Assembly (NCBI GenBank): GCA_030149165.1
Contig: JASBRY010000008.1
Span: forward strand, 248,001-312,000
Length of the DNA stretch: 64,000 nt
Direction of reading: 5' to 3'
DNA from: Phycisphaerales bacterium
Lineage (GTDB): Bacteria; Planctomycetota; Phycisphaerae; Phycisphaerales; UBA1924
The notes beneath the pieces were generated by a model that was given only the letters and a program-made list of their open reading frames with translations, searched no databases and was not told the DNA's origin. Within the stretch, counting starts at the first letter, position 1, and the number at the start of each line of letters is the position of its first letter. The position numbers were made by a program, and so were the translations under genes. Shown here one piece after another: positions 34,787 through 43,403 of this stretch.

Positions 34787-36757
34787 TTACGCGTTTGCTG
34801 GTTCTGGGGTCTTGGTTTCAGCTTTCTCCGGCGCTGTTTTGCCGTAGGTTCGTGGACGCAGCTTGACGAGTCCCGCTTTGACAGGGACGAACTCGATGTC
34901 CGACTTCCCTGTATTCGGATTGAACTTCGCGACAGATGCTTTCCAGAACTTCTCGTCGTCACGCTCAGGGAAGTCCGTGCGGTAGTGACTCCCGCGCGAT
35001 TCTTCACGCAGCAGTCCCGCTTTCGCGATCGCTTCAGCGAGGATCAGCATGTCCCCCACTGTTCGCGTGAAGCTGAGCGATTGGTTCGTCCACATCGCGC
35101 CGTCTCCGAGCTGAACATTCTTGTATCGCTCGGAGAGCTCATCGATCTTGTCGAGACACTTCTGGAGTCCTTCAGCGGTTTTGACCACTGTGGATTGGTT
35201 GTTCATGATCTCGCCGAGCTCAAACGCGATCTGGTATGGGTTGTTCTCTTTATTGCCGTTGTTGTTGCTTGTGGTTGCGAGCAGTGCGTCGTGCTTGTCC
35301 TGCTCCTGCTTGACGGCGTTGTCATAGACCGATTGATCAACTTCCGAGACACCAGCATGATTCTCGTCGCGGATGTAGTTGACAACAGAAACACCATTGC
35401 ACAGACCATCGAAGATACAACTCAGCAGAGCGTTGGCGCCGAGTCTTGTCGCGCCGTGGTACGCGAAGTTGACCTCACCAAACGCATAGAGACCTTGGAT
35501 GTTGGTCATCGCGTTGTTGTGGGCGCCGATGGTCAAGCCATGCCCCTGTTCATTACCCACAGGGATCGGATTCCCGGGCTTGTGCTCCGGCATCGGCTCG
35601 CTAGGGCTGTAATCCCCAGGCGTGTAGGTCGTCCAGAGACCACCCATCGAGTAGTGGACCGCTGGGAAGATCTTCATTGGAGTGAAGCGTGGGTCCTCTC
35701 CTGCGAACTTCTCGTAGATGTCGAGGATGCCACCGAGTTTTTCAGTGAGGTAGTCCGGATCCTTGTGCGTCAGATCGAGGTAGACCTGATTCTGTCCATT
35801 GATCCCCATGCCGTCGTTGACGCAGACATCGAAGATCTCACGCGTCGCGATGTCGCGTGGGACGAGGTTGCCGTATTTGGGGTAGCGTTCTTCGAGGATG
35901 TAGTAGCGTTCGTTCTCTGGGATGTCGTTTGGTTTGCGTGTATCGCCCTTCTTCGCGGGAACCCACACACGACCACCCTCGCCGCGTGCGGACTCGGACA
36001 TGAGTCGGCACTTGTCCGCACCAGGGATTGCTGTGGGGTGGACCTGGATCATTTCCGCGTTGCCGTACCAAGCGCCGGCTTGGAAGCAGCGTGAGGCCGC
36101 ACCTCCGGTGCAGATGACGGAGTTTGTCGACTTTCCGAAGACGAGCCCACAGCCGCCAGTGGCCATGACGACCGCGTCAGCACGGAAACTGCGGATCTGC
36201 ATTGTCCGCATGTCCTGAGCGACGATCCCCACCGCTCGTTTGTTCTCGCCTTCACCCTCAGTGATTGGGTAGAGAAACTCCCAGAAGTTGTATTCCGTGA
36301 CTTTGCCTTCGGAAACAAATCGGCGGTTTTGTTCATCCAACGCGTAGAGGAGCTGCTGACCAGTCGTTGCTCCGGAGAAGTGGGTCCGCTTGAAAAGCGA
36401 TCCACCGAAGAGTCGCAGGTCGCGATACCCCTCGCTTGATCGATTGAACGGCACACCCATCCGATCGAGCAGGTCGATGATTTTGGGTGCCCAGTTCGCC
36501 ATCTCAAGCACCGGATGTTGGTCGTTGAGGAAGTCGCCACCGATGAGTGTTTCATCGAAGTGCTGGTACTCAGAGTATCCCTGCTGGCGCGCGACTTCAT
36601 TGCACGCGTTGATACCGCCTTGAGCGCACACGGAGTGCGAGCGTTTGACTGGGACCATGGAGAAGAGATCGACGGGCACGCCCGCTTCGGCGATGCGGAT
36701 GGACGCTGCAAGTCCTGCCAATCCACCCCCGACGACGATGACTCTGTGTTCGCTCAT
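34787..36757 (-). CDS. sdhA: Succinate dehydrogenase flavoprotein subunit
   Basis: This 656-residue flavoprotein oxidises succinate. It has the FAD motif VVGGGLAGLAASIRIAEAG at the N-terminus, HSVCAQGGINA with the flavin-linking His, and the active-site stretch around TGGCGLVFGKSTNS and HPTAIPGADK. The C-terminus carries a Lys/Pro/Glu tail (KTAPEKAETKTPE) not typical of the family. GAGGAAA seven bases upstream supports the start. It lies between sdhC and sdhB. Confidence 0.95.
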   Translation of the reverse strand: MSEHRVIVVGGGLAGLAASIRIAEAGVPVDLFSMVPVKRSHSVCAQGGINACNEVARQQGYSEYQHFDETLIGGDFLNDQHPVLEMANWAPKIIDLLDRMGVPFNRSSEGYRDLRLFGGSLFKRTHFSGATTGQQLLYALDEQNRRFVSEGKVTEYNFWEFLYPITEGEGENKRAVGIVAQDMRTMQIRSFRADAVVMATGGCGLVFGKSTNSVICTGGAASRCFQAGAWYGNAEMIQVHPTAIPGADKCRLMSESARGEGGRVWVPAKKGDTRKPNDIPENERYYILEERYPKYGNLVPRDIATREIFDVCVNDGMGINGQNQVYLDLTHKDPDYLTEKLGGILDIYEKFAGEDPRFTPMKIFPAVHYSMGGLWTTYTPGDYSPSEPMPEHKPGNPIPVGNEQGHGLTIGAHNNAMTNIQGLYAFGEVNFAYHGATRLGANALLSCIFDGLCNGVSVVNYIRDENHAGVSEVDQSVYDNAVKQEQDKHDALLATTSNNNGNKENNPYQIAFELGEIMNNQSTVVKTAEGLQKCLDKIDELSERYKNVQLGDGAMWTNQSLSFTRTVGDMLILAEAIAKAGLLREESRGSHYRTDFPERDDEKFWKASVAKFNPNTGKSDIEFVPVKAGLVKLRPRTYGKTAPEKAETKTPEPANA

Positions 36758-36827
36758 TTGATTTCCTCGATTCGTCTCAGTCTTTCTTCGTATTCCGTTC
36801 GTTCCGCGTGATCTTCACTTTGGGGGA

Positions 36828-37697
36828 TTAGCCTTCTGGATCAGCTTCCGCAGTCTGAAGTGTGTGCCCATCGTTCTGTGTGTGCACATCGAGTTGCTCA
36901 GCTGGGACTTCGTGTGAGCCTTGGATGGATGCCTCGATCGCTTGCGCCTCGTCGTAATCGACGGTCATCGCGCCTGCGAGCGCACCCCACGACGCGAGCA
37001 TGAGTCCGACTCCAACCGCGGCACAGACATAGCCCCATCGTTTCTGTGCGTGCTCGGAAACTGTCAATCCCCAAGTGATCGCGGCGGTCCAGAGACCGTT
37101 TGCGAAGTGGAAGACCAGCAGCGATACGCCGAGGAAGTAGAACAGCGAAACGACCACACCCATAGCCGTCCAGCCTTCACTCGATCCCTGCAATGCCGCG
37201 GCGAGTGTGGACGCGCTCCAGTGGTGAGACCATTCGGTTCCGTTCGGGACGAGGAACGACCATCCCCAGCGGAGGGTCGCGACATGGTAGAAAATAAACG
37301 CGATCCCGAAGTATCCCGAGAGTCGTTGGAGCGTGTAGCGGAAGTTGTCTTGGTGCTTGTAGTGAGGGAGATTTCCCTGTCCACCCATCGCGTAGTAGAA
37401 GCCGAGGATCGAGTGGAAAGCGATCGCGGCCCAGAGTGTCACCTCAATCAGGAAGAGGTGCGGGACCTGCGTATTAAGGTAAGTCACTTCGTGCGCGAAG
37501 TACTGCACGCCGCCTTCGGACACGCTGAGTCCCTCGGCGCCTCCTCGTCCCTTGAGTGCGAACCAACCCCACGCGAGTGAGGAGTTGGTAACAAGGTGAG
37601 CGATCAGGAAGACCCCGATCGGGAGGATGCCGGTCAATGAATGGAGCCGGCGGATCAGGAACTGGTGTCGTTGCATGAAGCTTTGATGTGTGCTCAC
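36828..37697 (-). CDS. sdhC: Succinate dehydrogenase cytochrome b558 subunit
   Basis: This 289-residue membrane anchor has five hydrophobic helices and His residues in SLTGILPIGVFLIAHLVTN and AFHSILGFYYAMGG that fit haem ligation. It is the B. subtilis-type single-subunit anchor, so no sdhD is expected. The start is GTG at 37697 with GGAG seven bases upstream. An acidic C-terminal tail follows the last helix. It is the first gene of sdhCAB. Confidence 0.92.
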   Translation of the reverse strand: MSTHQSFMQRHQFLIRRLHSLTGILPIGVFLIAHLVTNSSLAWGWFALKGRGGAEGLSVSEGGVQYFAHEVTYLNTQVPHLFLIEVTLWAAIAFHSILGFYYAMGGQGNLPHYKHQDNFRYTLQRLSGYFGIAFIFYHVATLRWGWSFLVPNGTEWSHHWSASTLAAALQGSSEGWTAMGVVVSLFYFLGVSLLVFHFANGLWTAAITWGLTVSEHAQKRWGYVCAAVGVGLMLASWGALAGAMTVDYDEAQAIEASIQGSHEVPAEQLDVHTQNDGHTLQTAEADPEG

Positions 37698-37792
37698 GGT
37701 GGAACTCCGGAGGGCTGTGATTCGACTTCAGTTTTTTGTATCGGCGATCAGGAACTCAAATCGCCAAGTGCATGGGATCAGTCTCCCACTGT

Positions 37793-38257
37793 TTAAGCAT
37801 CGGGGGAGATCTTCAGATCAGGCGCTCCGCCCGCGGCGGGGGTCTGCCCCATCTGCTCGAGCGTGCCGTCTTGCGCCGCTTGCGCGACCGCTTTGGAGAC
37901 CTCGACAAACTGATGCTGGAGTTCCGCGATGGTCTGGGTGATCATCTGGGATTCTTCATCAGTCAGATTGCCTTTGGTCTTCTCTTCGACGACGCTGAGC
38001 AGGTCAATGTTCAGACGCGCGACATCGAGCGAAACCATTGCTCGTCCTGTTTGGTCTGGGAACGCCCCCATGTACATCAGTGCTTGGGTCGCGAGCATCG
38101 AGATGAGTTCTTTGAAGCCGAGTTTTTCGGGGAGTCCCGATTCGGCGGCCTTCTGGGCTTTTTCTTGCTCCTGAGCCGCGAGCTTCGCTTTCTCGGCTTG
38201 AGCGGACGACTTCCAGTCGTCGTCGACGATAATCTTCGGTTGATCAGAGTCGGTCAT
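37793..38257 (-). CDS. DUF1844 family protein
   Basis: This 154-residue soluble protein is rich in Ala, Glu and Gln. FKELISMLATQALMYMGAF followed by ARLNIDLLSVVEEKTKGNLTDEE is the DUF1844 core. The first 50 residues are charged and probably flexible. Function is unknown. AAAGGA eight bases upstream supports the start. It is divergent from the parvulin gene across 34 bp and lies 96 bp upstream of sdhC, same strand. Confidence 0.85.
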   Translation of the reverse strand: MTDSDQPKIIVDDDWKSSAQAEKAKLAAQEQEKAQKAAESGLPEKLGFKELISMLATQALMYMGAFPDQTGRAMVSLDVARLNIDLLSVVEEKTKGNLTDEESQMITQTIAELQHQFVEVSKAVAQAAQDGTLEQMGQTPAAGGAPDLKISPDA

Positions 38258-38280
38258 CGGTTCATCCTTTATTGTTGGTG

Positions 38281-38286
38281 TATGCT
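38281..38286 (+). promoter_or_regulatory. -10 box of predicted leaderless parvulin-lipoprotein promoter
   Basis: TATGCT lies five bases before ATG 38292. The same hexamer occurs before polA and mreC. No Shine-Dalgarno sequence is present. Confidence 0.55.
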
Positions 38287-38291
38287 AGGAC

Positions 38292-39599
38292 ATGAAACGG
38301 AGTTTGAGGTTGGATTTACGCTTCACTGACATCACATTGCGAACAGAAATTCGAGGGTTCAACGCCCCGCTCAGAGCGGTCGCGCCCGCGCTGCTGGGAC
38401 TCACCCTATTGGGTGGGTGCGGCGGACAAAAGATCCAAGGCAATAAGCACGAGAACCCAACGGAGATCCGATTGAGTGATTTCCGCGCTGAGCCTGGGAC
38501 GACCACGGCTCGTATAGAGAACAACGAGCAGAACACTCCAAGCGAAGTCGCTGCGACGGAGTCTCAATCAGATGCTGCTGTCTCTTCGAGCGATACCCCC
38601 GATCCGATCCGCAAACCGATCACAAGCGGCAATGATGGGCTCGCGTTCGTCGATGCGAAGGTTGGGGATATCAACGGACATCCGATCTATGTCTCCAGCT
38701 TCTTCGAACCCATTGAAGCTCGTCTGATCGCGATCGGGAAGGACATGGAACTCGGACGCTGGAGAAACCAAGCGGGCGAGATCATCAACACGCGACTCAA
38801 CGGCATCATCTACGACGAACTCCTGCGTGCCGAGACGATCGCGGCACTCACCCCTCAGCAACGCGTGGGACTCCAAGCGTTCCTCAAAGACTTCCGTTCC
38901 AATGTGCTTTCCCAAAACCTTGGGAGCGCCCAGCTCGCGAATCGGCGTTACATCGAAGAGCAAGGCATCACGCTTGACGAAGCACTGCGACAACAAGAAC
39001 TCGACACGCTTGTCGGATTGACGCTCTATCAAGAGATCAACCGACGCATCAATATCTCTTGGCGCGATATCAAACAGCGCTACGAGCGCGACATCGACAA
39101 GTATCAGCCGCCACCGACAGTGACGCTGCAAGTCATCCGCGTGCTCGAACCAGAGGGCGAACTGGTCGATTCGATCACCGCTCGACTCAACGCCGGAGAG
39201 GACTTCGGAGAGATCGCGGCATCCCAAACCAACACATTCAATCGTGATACGCAGGGATTGCTTGAAACCGAACTGACCGGAGAGTTTGAGGAAACCGCGT
39301 TCTTCCAGATCGATGTGCTCAATGAAGCGGTGTATCCGCTCTCGCTTGGCGAATGGGCCGGACCGGTCTCGCTCGGGAACGCGAACTTCTGGATCCTCTA
39401 CGCGGATCGTGTGCAGGAATCGAGAACACTCTACGAAGCGCAGCTTGAGATCCATCGCGAGCTCACACAGGAACGCCGCGCCGAGGAGCGTCAGGCGTAT
39501 TTACAGGACCTGATCGAGCGTGCTCGCGTCTCCAGCGCTGAAGAAATCTTGTACCGATTGCTCTATATCGCTGAAAAACAATACGGGCCAACAGGTTGA
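38292..39599 (+). CDS. Parvulin-like peptidyl-prolyl isomerase lipoprotein (SurA/PrsA type)
   Basis: This 435-residue protein has a lipobox (LGGC, Cys43), although about 30 residues precede the hydrophobic stretch. A long polar linker, a helical chaperone region (about 130-250) and a C-terminal parvulin-like domain (VTLQVIRVLEPEGE...LNAGEDFGEIA) follow. It should help fold exported proteins. The N-terminus before the signal core is unusually long, so a later start cannot be excluded. It overlaps yraN by four bases. Confidence 0.75.
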   Translation: MKRSLRLDLRFTDITLRTEIRGFNAPLRAVAPALLGLTLLGGCGGQKIQGNKHENPTEIRLSDFRAEPGTTTARIENNEQNTPSEVAATESQSDAAVSSSDTPDPIRKPITSGNDGLAFVDAKVGDINGHPIYVSSFFEPIEARLIAIGKDMELGRWRNQAGEIINTRLNGIIYDELLRAETIAALTPQQRVGLQAFLKDFRSNVLSQNLGSAQLANRRYIEEQGITLDEALRQQELDTLVGLTLYQEINRRINISWRDIKQRYERDIDKYQPPPTVTLQVIRVLEPEGELVDSITARLNAGEDFGEIAASQTNTFNRDTQGLLETELTGEFEETAFFQIDVLNEAVYPLSLGEWAGPVSLGNANFWILYADRVQESRTLYEAQLEIHRELTQERRAEERQAYLQDLIERARVSSAEEILYRLLYIAEKQYGPTG

Positions 39600-40015
39600 A
39601 CGCGATCTCCAAGCTTGTCGCACGCATCACCGGTGCTTCGCGTGAGCAGTCCGTGTGGGTGCGAGGCGAGCACGCCGCGGCTCGACACATGAAACGCAAT
39701 GGGTACCGCATCCTCGCGCGCAATCTTCGGCTCGCACACGGCGAGATCGATCTGCTCTGCGAAGAACCCAAGTCCCGATGTGTAGTGCTCGTCGAGGTCA
39801 AAGCGCGTCTCAAACAGGAGGATGACACGCGCCAGATCGATCCGGAAGCAAACATCACCGCCGCGAAGAAATCCAAGCTCCGCTCGCTCGCGAGCGCCCT
39901 GATGAAACAAGAGCAATATCAGAATCGACCGATCCGCATCGATGTGATTGCTGTAGTCTTCGAGGACGGCACCAACCAACCGATCGAGCTTCGGCATTAC
40001 GAATCAGCGCTGTGA
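39596..40015 (+). CDS. yraN: UPF0102 (YraN) nuclease-like protein
   Basis: This 139-residue protein shows GEHAAARHMKRNGYRILARNLR, GEIDLLCEE and VLVEVKAR, the restriction-endonuclease-like core with D-ExK. Members are widespread and linked to DNA processing. The start is TTG overlapping the preceding stop (TTGA). Its 3' end overlaps the histidine kinase gene by 19 bp. Confidence 0.88.
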   Translation: MNAISKLVARITGASREQSVWVRGEHAAARHMKRNGYRILARNLRLAHGEIDLLCEEPKSRCVVLVEVKARLKQEDDTRQIDPEANITAAKKSKLRSLASALMKQEQYQNRPIRIDVIAVVFEDGTNQPIELRHYESAL

Positions 40016-41658
40016 ATCTCTGAGTGCATCACGCTCGAAGGCTTGAGTGATCCACGGAACTTCGCTTCGAGCTTGGTCTCTTCGAGCAGTTCCGGATCAA
40101 TCTCAGCAGGGATGATGAGCGAGAACATGGATCCCGAACCCACCTGTGATTCGAGCTGGATCTCGCCTTGCAGCAAGCGGGTGAGCTCGGACACGATCGC
40201 CAAACCCAGTCCTGTCCCGGCATGGACGCGCGTGTGACCCGAATCGACCTGCTGGAACTTGTCGAAAATCCGCTTCTGGTCTTCGGGGCTGATTCCCTCG
40301 CCGTTGTCGATCACTGATACACGCAAACGATCCGTCCCGGATTCATCGTCCGGCAATCGCTCAGCACGGAGAATAATCTCGCCTGGAGTTCCGGACTCCG
40401 TATCGCCGGTGAACTTCACAGCATTGGAGAGCAGATTGAAAATGATCTGCTGGAACTTCTTCGCGTCTGTTTCAATAAGTGGAATGTCGCTCGGGAGTTC
40501 GAGTTTGACCTGGATGTCCTTCTTTCGCGCCAGAGGATGGATCAGTCCCACCAGCGCCTGACAGGTGTCCGCGACATTCATCGGCGCGATGTTGAGCTCG
40601 ACGCGTCCCGCTTCGATCTTCGCCATCTCCAGCAATGACTCGATCATCTCCAGGAGTGTTCTTCCTGCTGACACGATATTGACAAGGTACCGCTCGCGTT
40701 TAGACATCTCATCGGCATCGAATCCAGGCGAGCCTTCTCCATCCTCTGCGGCAACAGCGATCTCCTTGCGGACGATCTCCAGCAACAACTCCGCGAATCC
40801 GATGATCGCATTGAGGGGCGTGCGCAGCTCATGGGAGACACTCGCGAGGAACTCACCCTTGAGTCTCGCGGACTCGAACAACGCCACATTTGCTTGCGCC
40901 AGTTCGGAGAGCTTGATGTCCATTGCCGCGTTGGCGCCACGCAGCTGGTCCTGCTGGCGCTGGAGCTCTCCGAGCATGAGGTTGATGGTTTCAGCGAGTT
41001 CTTCGAACTCGTCTCCGGTCGCGATCTTGGATCTGGTATCGAGGTTCCCGTCTCGCACTTTTTCTGCCGTCTTCTGGAGCGAGAGCACCGGACGGATGAT
41101 CAAGCGTTCAGTAATCCATGCAAAAACGACGAGCGCCACCGCGAGGACGACGACTCCTGCCGCGAAGACATAGAGCAGATTTACGACCATCAGCCAACCC
41201 GCACCGGCGGATTTGTGCTCGAGCATGATCACGCCGAGGATCTGTGCGTTCTCGTCGCGAATGACATGTGCGTATCTGTAGAGCCGATTCCAGCCATCCC
41301 AGTCCGCGTCGAAGTATTCCACTTTGTTCGTGGAACGCTCAAATCGCGTCATCGCACGATCGAGGAACGGCGACTCGCGCCTCTGGATCTCCGCTTGAGC
41401 CGGAGTCATGGAGGTGATCACGGCCCCCACCACATCGACCGGTTTTCCAGATTGAGGGTGATCGCTCAGACTCCATGTTGCGTAGACGGAGCGTGCGAGT
41501 TCCCGTTCACCTGACCCGACCAAGCCGTTCATCCGCAGCAGTGGAAGCGAAAGCGCGATGGTGATGATGAGCGCCGATGCCCCCCCAAACAGGAGCAGGC
41601 ACTTGCTCGCGAGCGACAGGTCCATAAACCAGGCTTTGATGTCGTCAATCGTGGTCAC
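39997..41658 (-). CDS. Membrane sensor histidine kinase
   Basis: This 553-residue sensor has two membrane helices (about 18-40 and 158-185) flanking an external sensor domain, then HAMP and a coiled segment. HisKA carries SHELRTPLN (His near 276), and the ATPase has DNGEGI and GTGLGL. The start is GTG 41658 with TACACT seven bases before it. No response regulator gene lies in the window, so it is an orphan kinase. The signal is unknown. Confidence 0.9.
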   Translation of the reverse strand: MTTIDDIKAWFMDLSLASKCLLLFGGASALIITIALSLPLLRMNGLVGSGERELARSVYATWSLSDHPQSGKPVDVVGAVITSMTPAQAEIQRRESPFLDRAMTRFERSTNKVEYFDADWDGWNRLYRYAHVIRDENAQILGVIMLEHKSAGAGWLMVVNLLYVFAAGVVVLAVALVVFAWITERLIIRPVLSLQKTAEKVRDGNLDTRSKIATGDEFEELAETINLMLGELQRQQDQLRGANAAMDIKLSELAQANVALFESARLKGEFLASVSHELRTPLNAIIGFAELLLEIVRKEIAVAAEDGEGSPGFDADEMSKRERYLVNIVSAGRTLLEMIESLLEMAKIEAGRVELNIAPMNVADTCQALVGLIHPLARKKDIQVKLELPSDIPLIETDAKKFQQIIFNLLSNAVKFTGDTESGTPGEIILRAERLPDDESGTDRLRVSVIDNGEGISPEDQKRIFDKFQQVDSGHTRVHAGTGLGLAIVSELTRLLQGEIQLESQVGSGSMFSLIIPAEIDPELLEETKLEAKFRGSLKPSSVMHSEIHSADS

Positions 41659-41665
41659 TGGATCG

Positions 41666-41671
41666 AGTGTA
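41666..41671 (-). promoter_or_regulatory. Possible near-leaderless histidine kinase promoter
   Basis: TACACT on the minus strand lies seven bases before GTG 41658. The same hexamer lies nine bases before the divergent miaB ATG. Confidence 0.45.
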
Positions 41672-41729
41672 TCACCAGTTGGGTGCTGGGGTTGGACGAT
41701 TCTCGTTGGGATTCGTGCGGATCCGAGCG

Positions 41730-41735
41730 TACACT
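41730..41735 (+). promoter_or_regulatory. Possible near-leaderless miaB promoter
   Basis: TACACT lies nine bases before ATG 41745, predicting a leader of about three bases. No ribosome site is seen. Confidence 0.4.
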
Positions 41736-41744
41736 CCCTGTCCC

Positions 41745-43403
41745 ATGGCGAGCAAATCCGTCTATCTCGAAACCTTTGGATGCCAGATGAATGAGCTGGA
41801 CTCCGAACTCGTCGCCGGCTCGCTCGGAGGATTGGGGTATCAGTTCACAGCAAACGCGGACGATGCGGACATCGTGCTTTACAACACCTGCTCAGTCCGC
41901 GAACGCGCTGAGCAGAAGGTCTGGTCCCGGCTCGGGGAAATGAAGCATCGGAAAAAAGACCAGCCCGGCCTCGTTGTCGGCGTGCTGGGATGCATGGCTG
42001 AACGCGACGGCAAAAACATGATCGCGCGAGCGCCGGTCGTGGACATCATGTGCGGCCCAGCAGAACTGGACAAACTCCCAGAACTCATCGATAACGCGGT
42101 GAGAACCAAAGCATCGTTGATCGAGTCGGATCCTGAAGTCGCGATCCGCCGATCCGCGAAACAAGTTGCTCTGCAAGGGAACGCATCGAGAAGATCATCG
42201 ACGCTCGCCGCGGCTGGGGATTCACTCGAAACCCTCGATCTCGGACGCATGATCTCTCCAGTCGACTTTGACGGTCGTCGATCCGCGTATGTCCGGATCA
42301 CGCGCGGATGCAACAAGTTCTGCACATACTGCGTTGTGCCGCATACGCGTGGTGCGGAGATCCATCGACCACCTGAGCACATCATCGACGAGATCAAAGC
42401 GCTCGCAGATACCGGCGTCATCGAGATCACGCTCCTCGGACAGACGGTCAACCACTACCGATTCGAGCACGACTCCGCGGTCACTGTCGACGGCGTTGTT
42501 CAACCTCAAAAAGGCCGGACCTACAAGGGATCGCACAATCGCGATGCGTTCGCTGGAGCGAACACCACCACCTTCGCGGATCTGCTCTACCGAATCCACG
42601 AAGAAGTCCCGGCGATCCAGCGCCTGCGATTTGTGACCAGCTATCCGAGAGACTTCGGGGACGATGTGCTGCAGGTCATCCGCGACTGCCCTCGGATCTG
42701 TCGATTCATCCATGTCCCGGCTCAAACTGGATCGGATCGGATGCTCAAGATGATGAATCGTGGACACACGATTGAGGAGTACTACGAGTTCATCCAGCGA
42801 TGCAACGAGTACCTGCATCAACCTGAGATCGGACGCCCGCTCATGCTTGGGGGCGACATCATCGTCGGCTTCCCGACCGAGACCGAAGAAGACCACGAGC
42901 TGACCAAGGAACTCCTCAAGCGGAGCCGATACAAGAACTGCTTTATCTTCAAGTACTCCCCTCGTCCCGGCACCGTCGCGTACGACAAGATTCCCGACGA
43001 CATCTCCAACGAGATCAAACGCCGACGCAACAACGAGCTGCTCGATCTGCAGACCGATATCTCCGACGAGATCGCGAAAGAACAAATCGGGGGCGAGTTT
43101 GATGTGTTCGTCGAGGGACTCAGCCGACGCGAGCACAAGAGGCGCGGCACGGATGTCAAACCAGGATCAGGCATGGTCGGGATCACGATCGGCGGAGCAT
43201 CGCCGCGGATGCAGAGCGCCGTCCTCGATTCCACAGAGCACGGCCCAATGGCGCAGCTCTCAGGACGCACCGACGGCGACCTCATCGTGTTCTTCGATGT
43301 CCCAACCGATGGGGTCGTCCCGCCAAGTGATTACATCGGGAAGATCGTCAAGGCACGCATCAATAGCGCCGACAAGCTCTCGCTCAACGGTGAGCTTGTC
43401 TGA
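41745..43403 (+). CDS. miaB: tRNA-2-methylthio-N6-dimethylallyladenosine synthase MiaB
   Basis: This radical SAM enzyme adds a methylthio group to i6A37 of tRNAs. The 552-residue protein has the N-terminal [4Fe-4S] domain (ETFGCQMNELDSE), the radical SAM CNKFCTYC motif and a TRAM end. After LLGQTVNHY it carries about 40 extra residues before FADLLYRIHEE. The start is ATG 41745, with TACACT nine bases upstream; a longer frame from 41667 lacks support. Its stop abuts the VWA gene. Confidence 0.93.
   Translation: MASKSVYLETFGCQMNELDSELVAGSLGGLGYQFTANADDADIVLYNTCSVRERAEQKVWSRLGEMKHRKKDQPGLVVGVLGCMAERDGKNMIARAPVVDIMCGPAELDKLPELIDNAVRTKASLIESDPEVAIRRSAKQVALQGNASRRSSTLAAAGDSLETLDLGRMISPVDFDGRRSAYVRITRGCNKFCTYCVVPHTRGAEIHRPPEHIIDEIKALADTGVIEITLLGQTVNHYRFEHDSAVTVDGVVQPQKGRTYKGSHNRDAFAGANTTTFADLLYRIHEEVPAIQRLRFVTSYPRDFGDDVLQVIRDCPRICRFIHVPAQTGSDRMLKMMNRGHTIEEYYEFIQRCNEYLHQPEIGRPLMLGGDIIVGFPTETEEDHELTKELLKRSRYKNCFIFKYSPRPGTVAYDKIPDDISNEIKRRRNNELLDLQTDISDEIAKEQIGGEFDVFVEGLSRREHKRRGTDVKPGSGMVGITIGGASPRMQSAVLDSTEHGPMAQLSGRTDGDLIVFFDVPTDGVVPPSDYIGKIVKARINSADKLSLNGELV

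Noticed and set aside
34784..36094. 436-residue plus-strand open frame antisense to sdhA
   Set aside because: Long antisense frames are common here because of strong G/C in third positions; the sense frame is an unambiguous SdhA.
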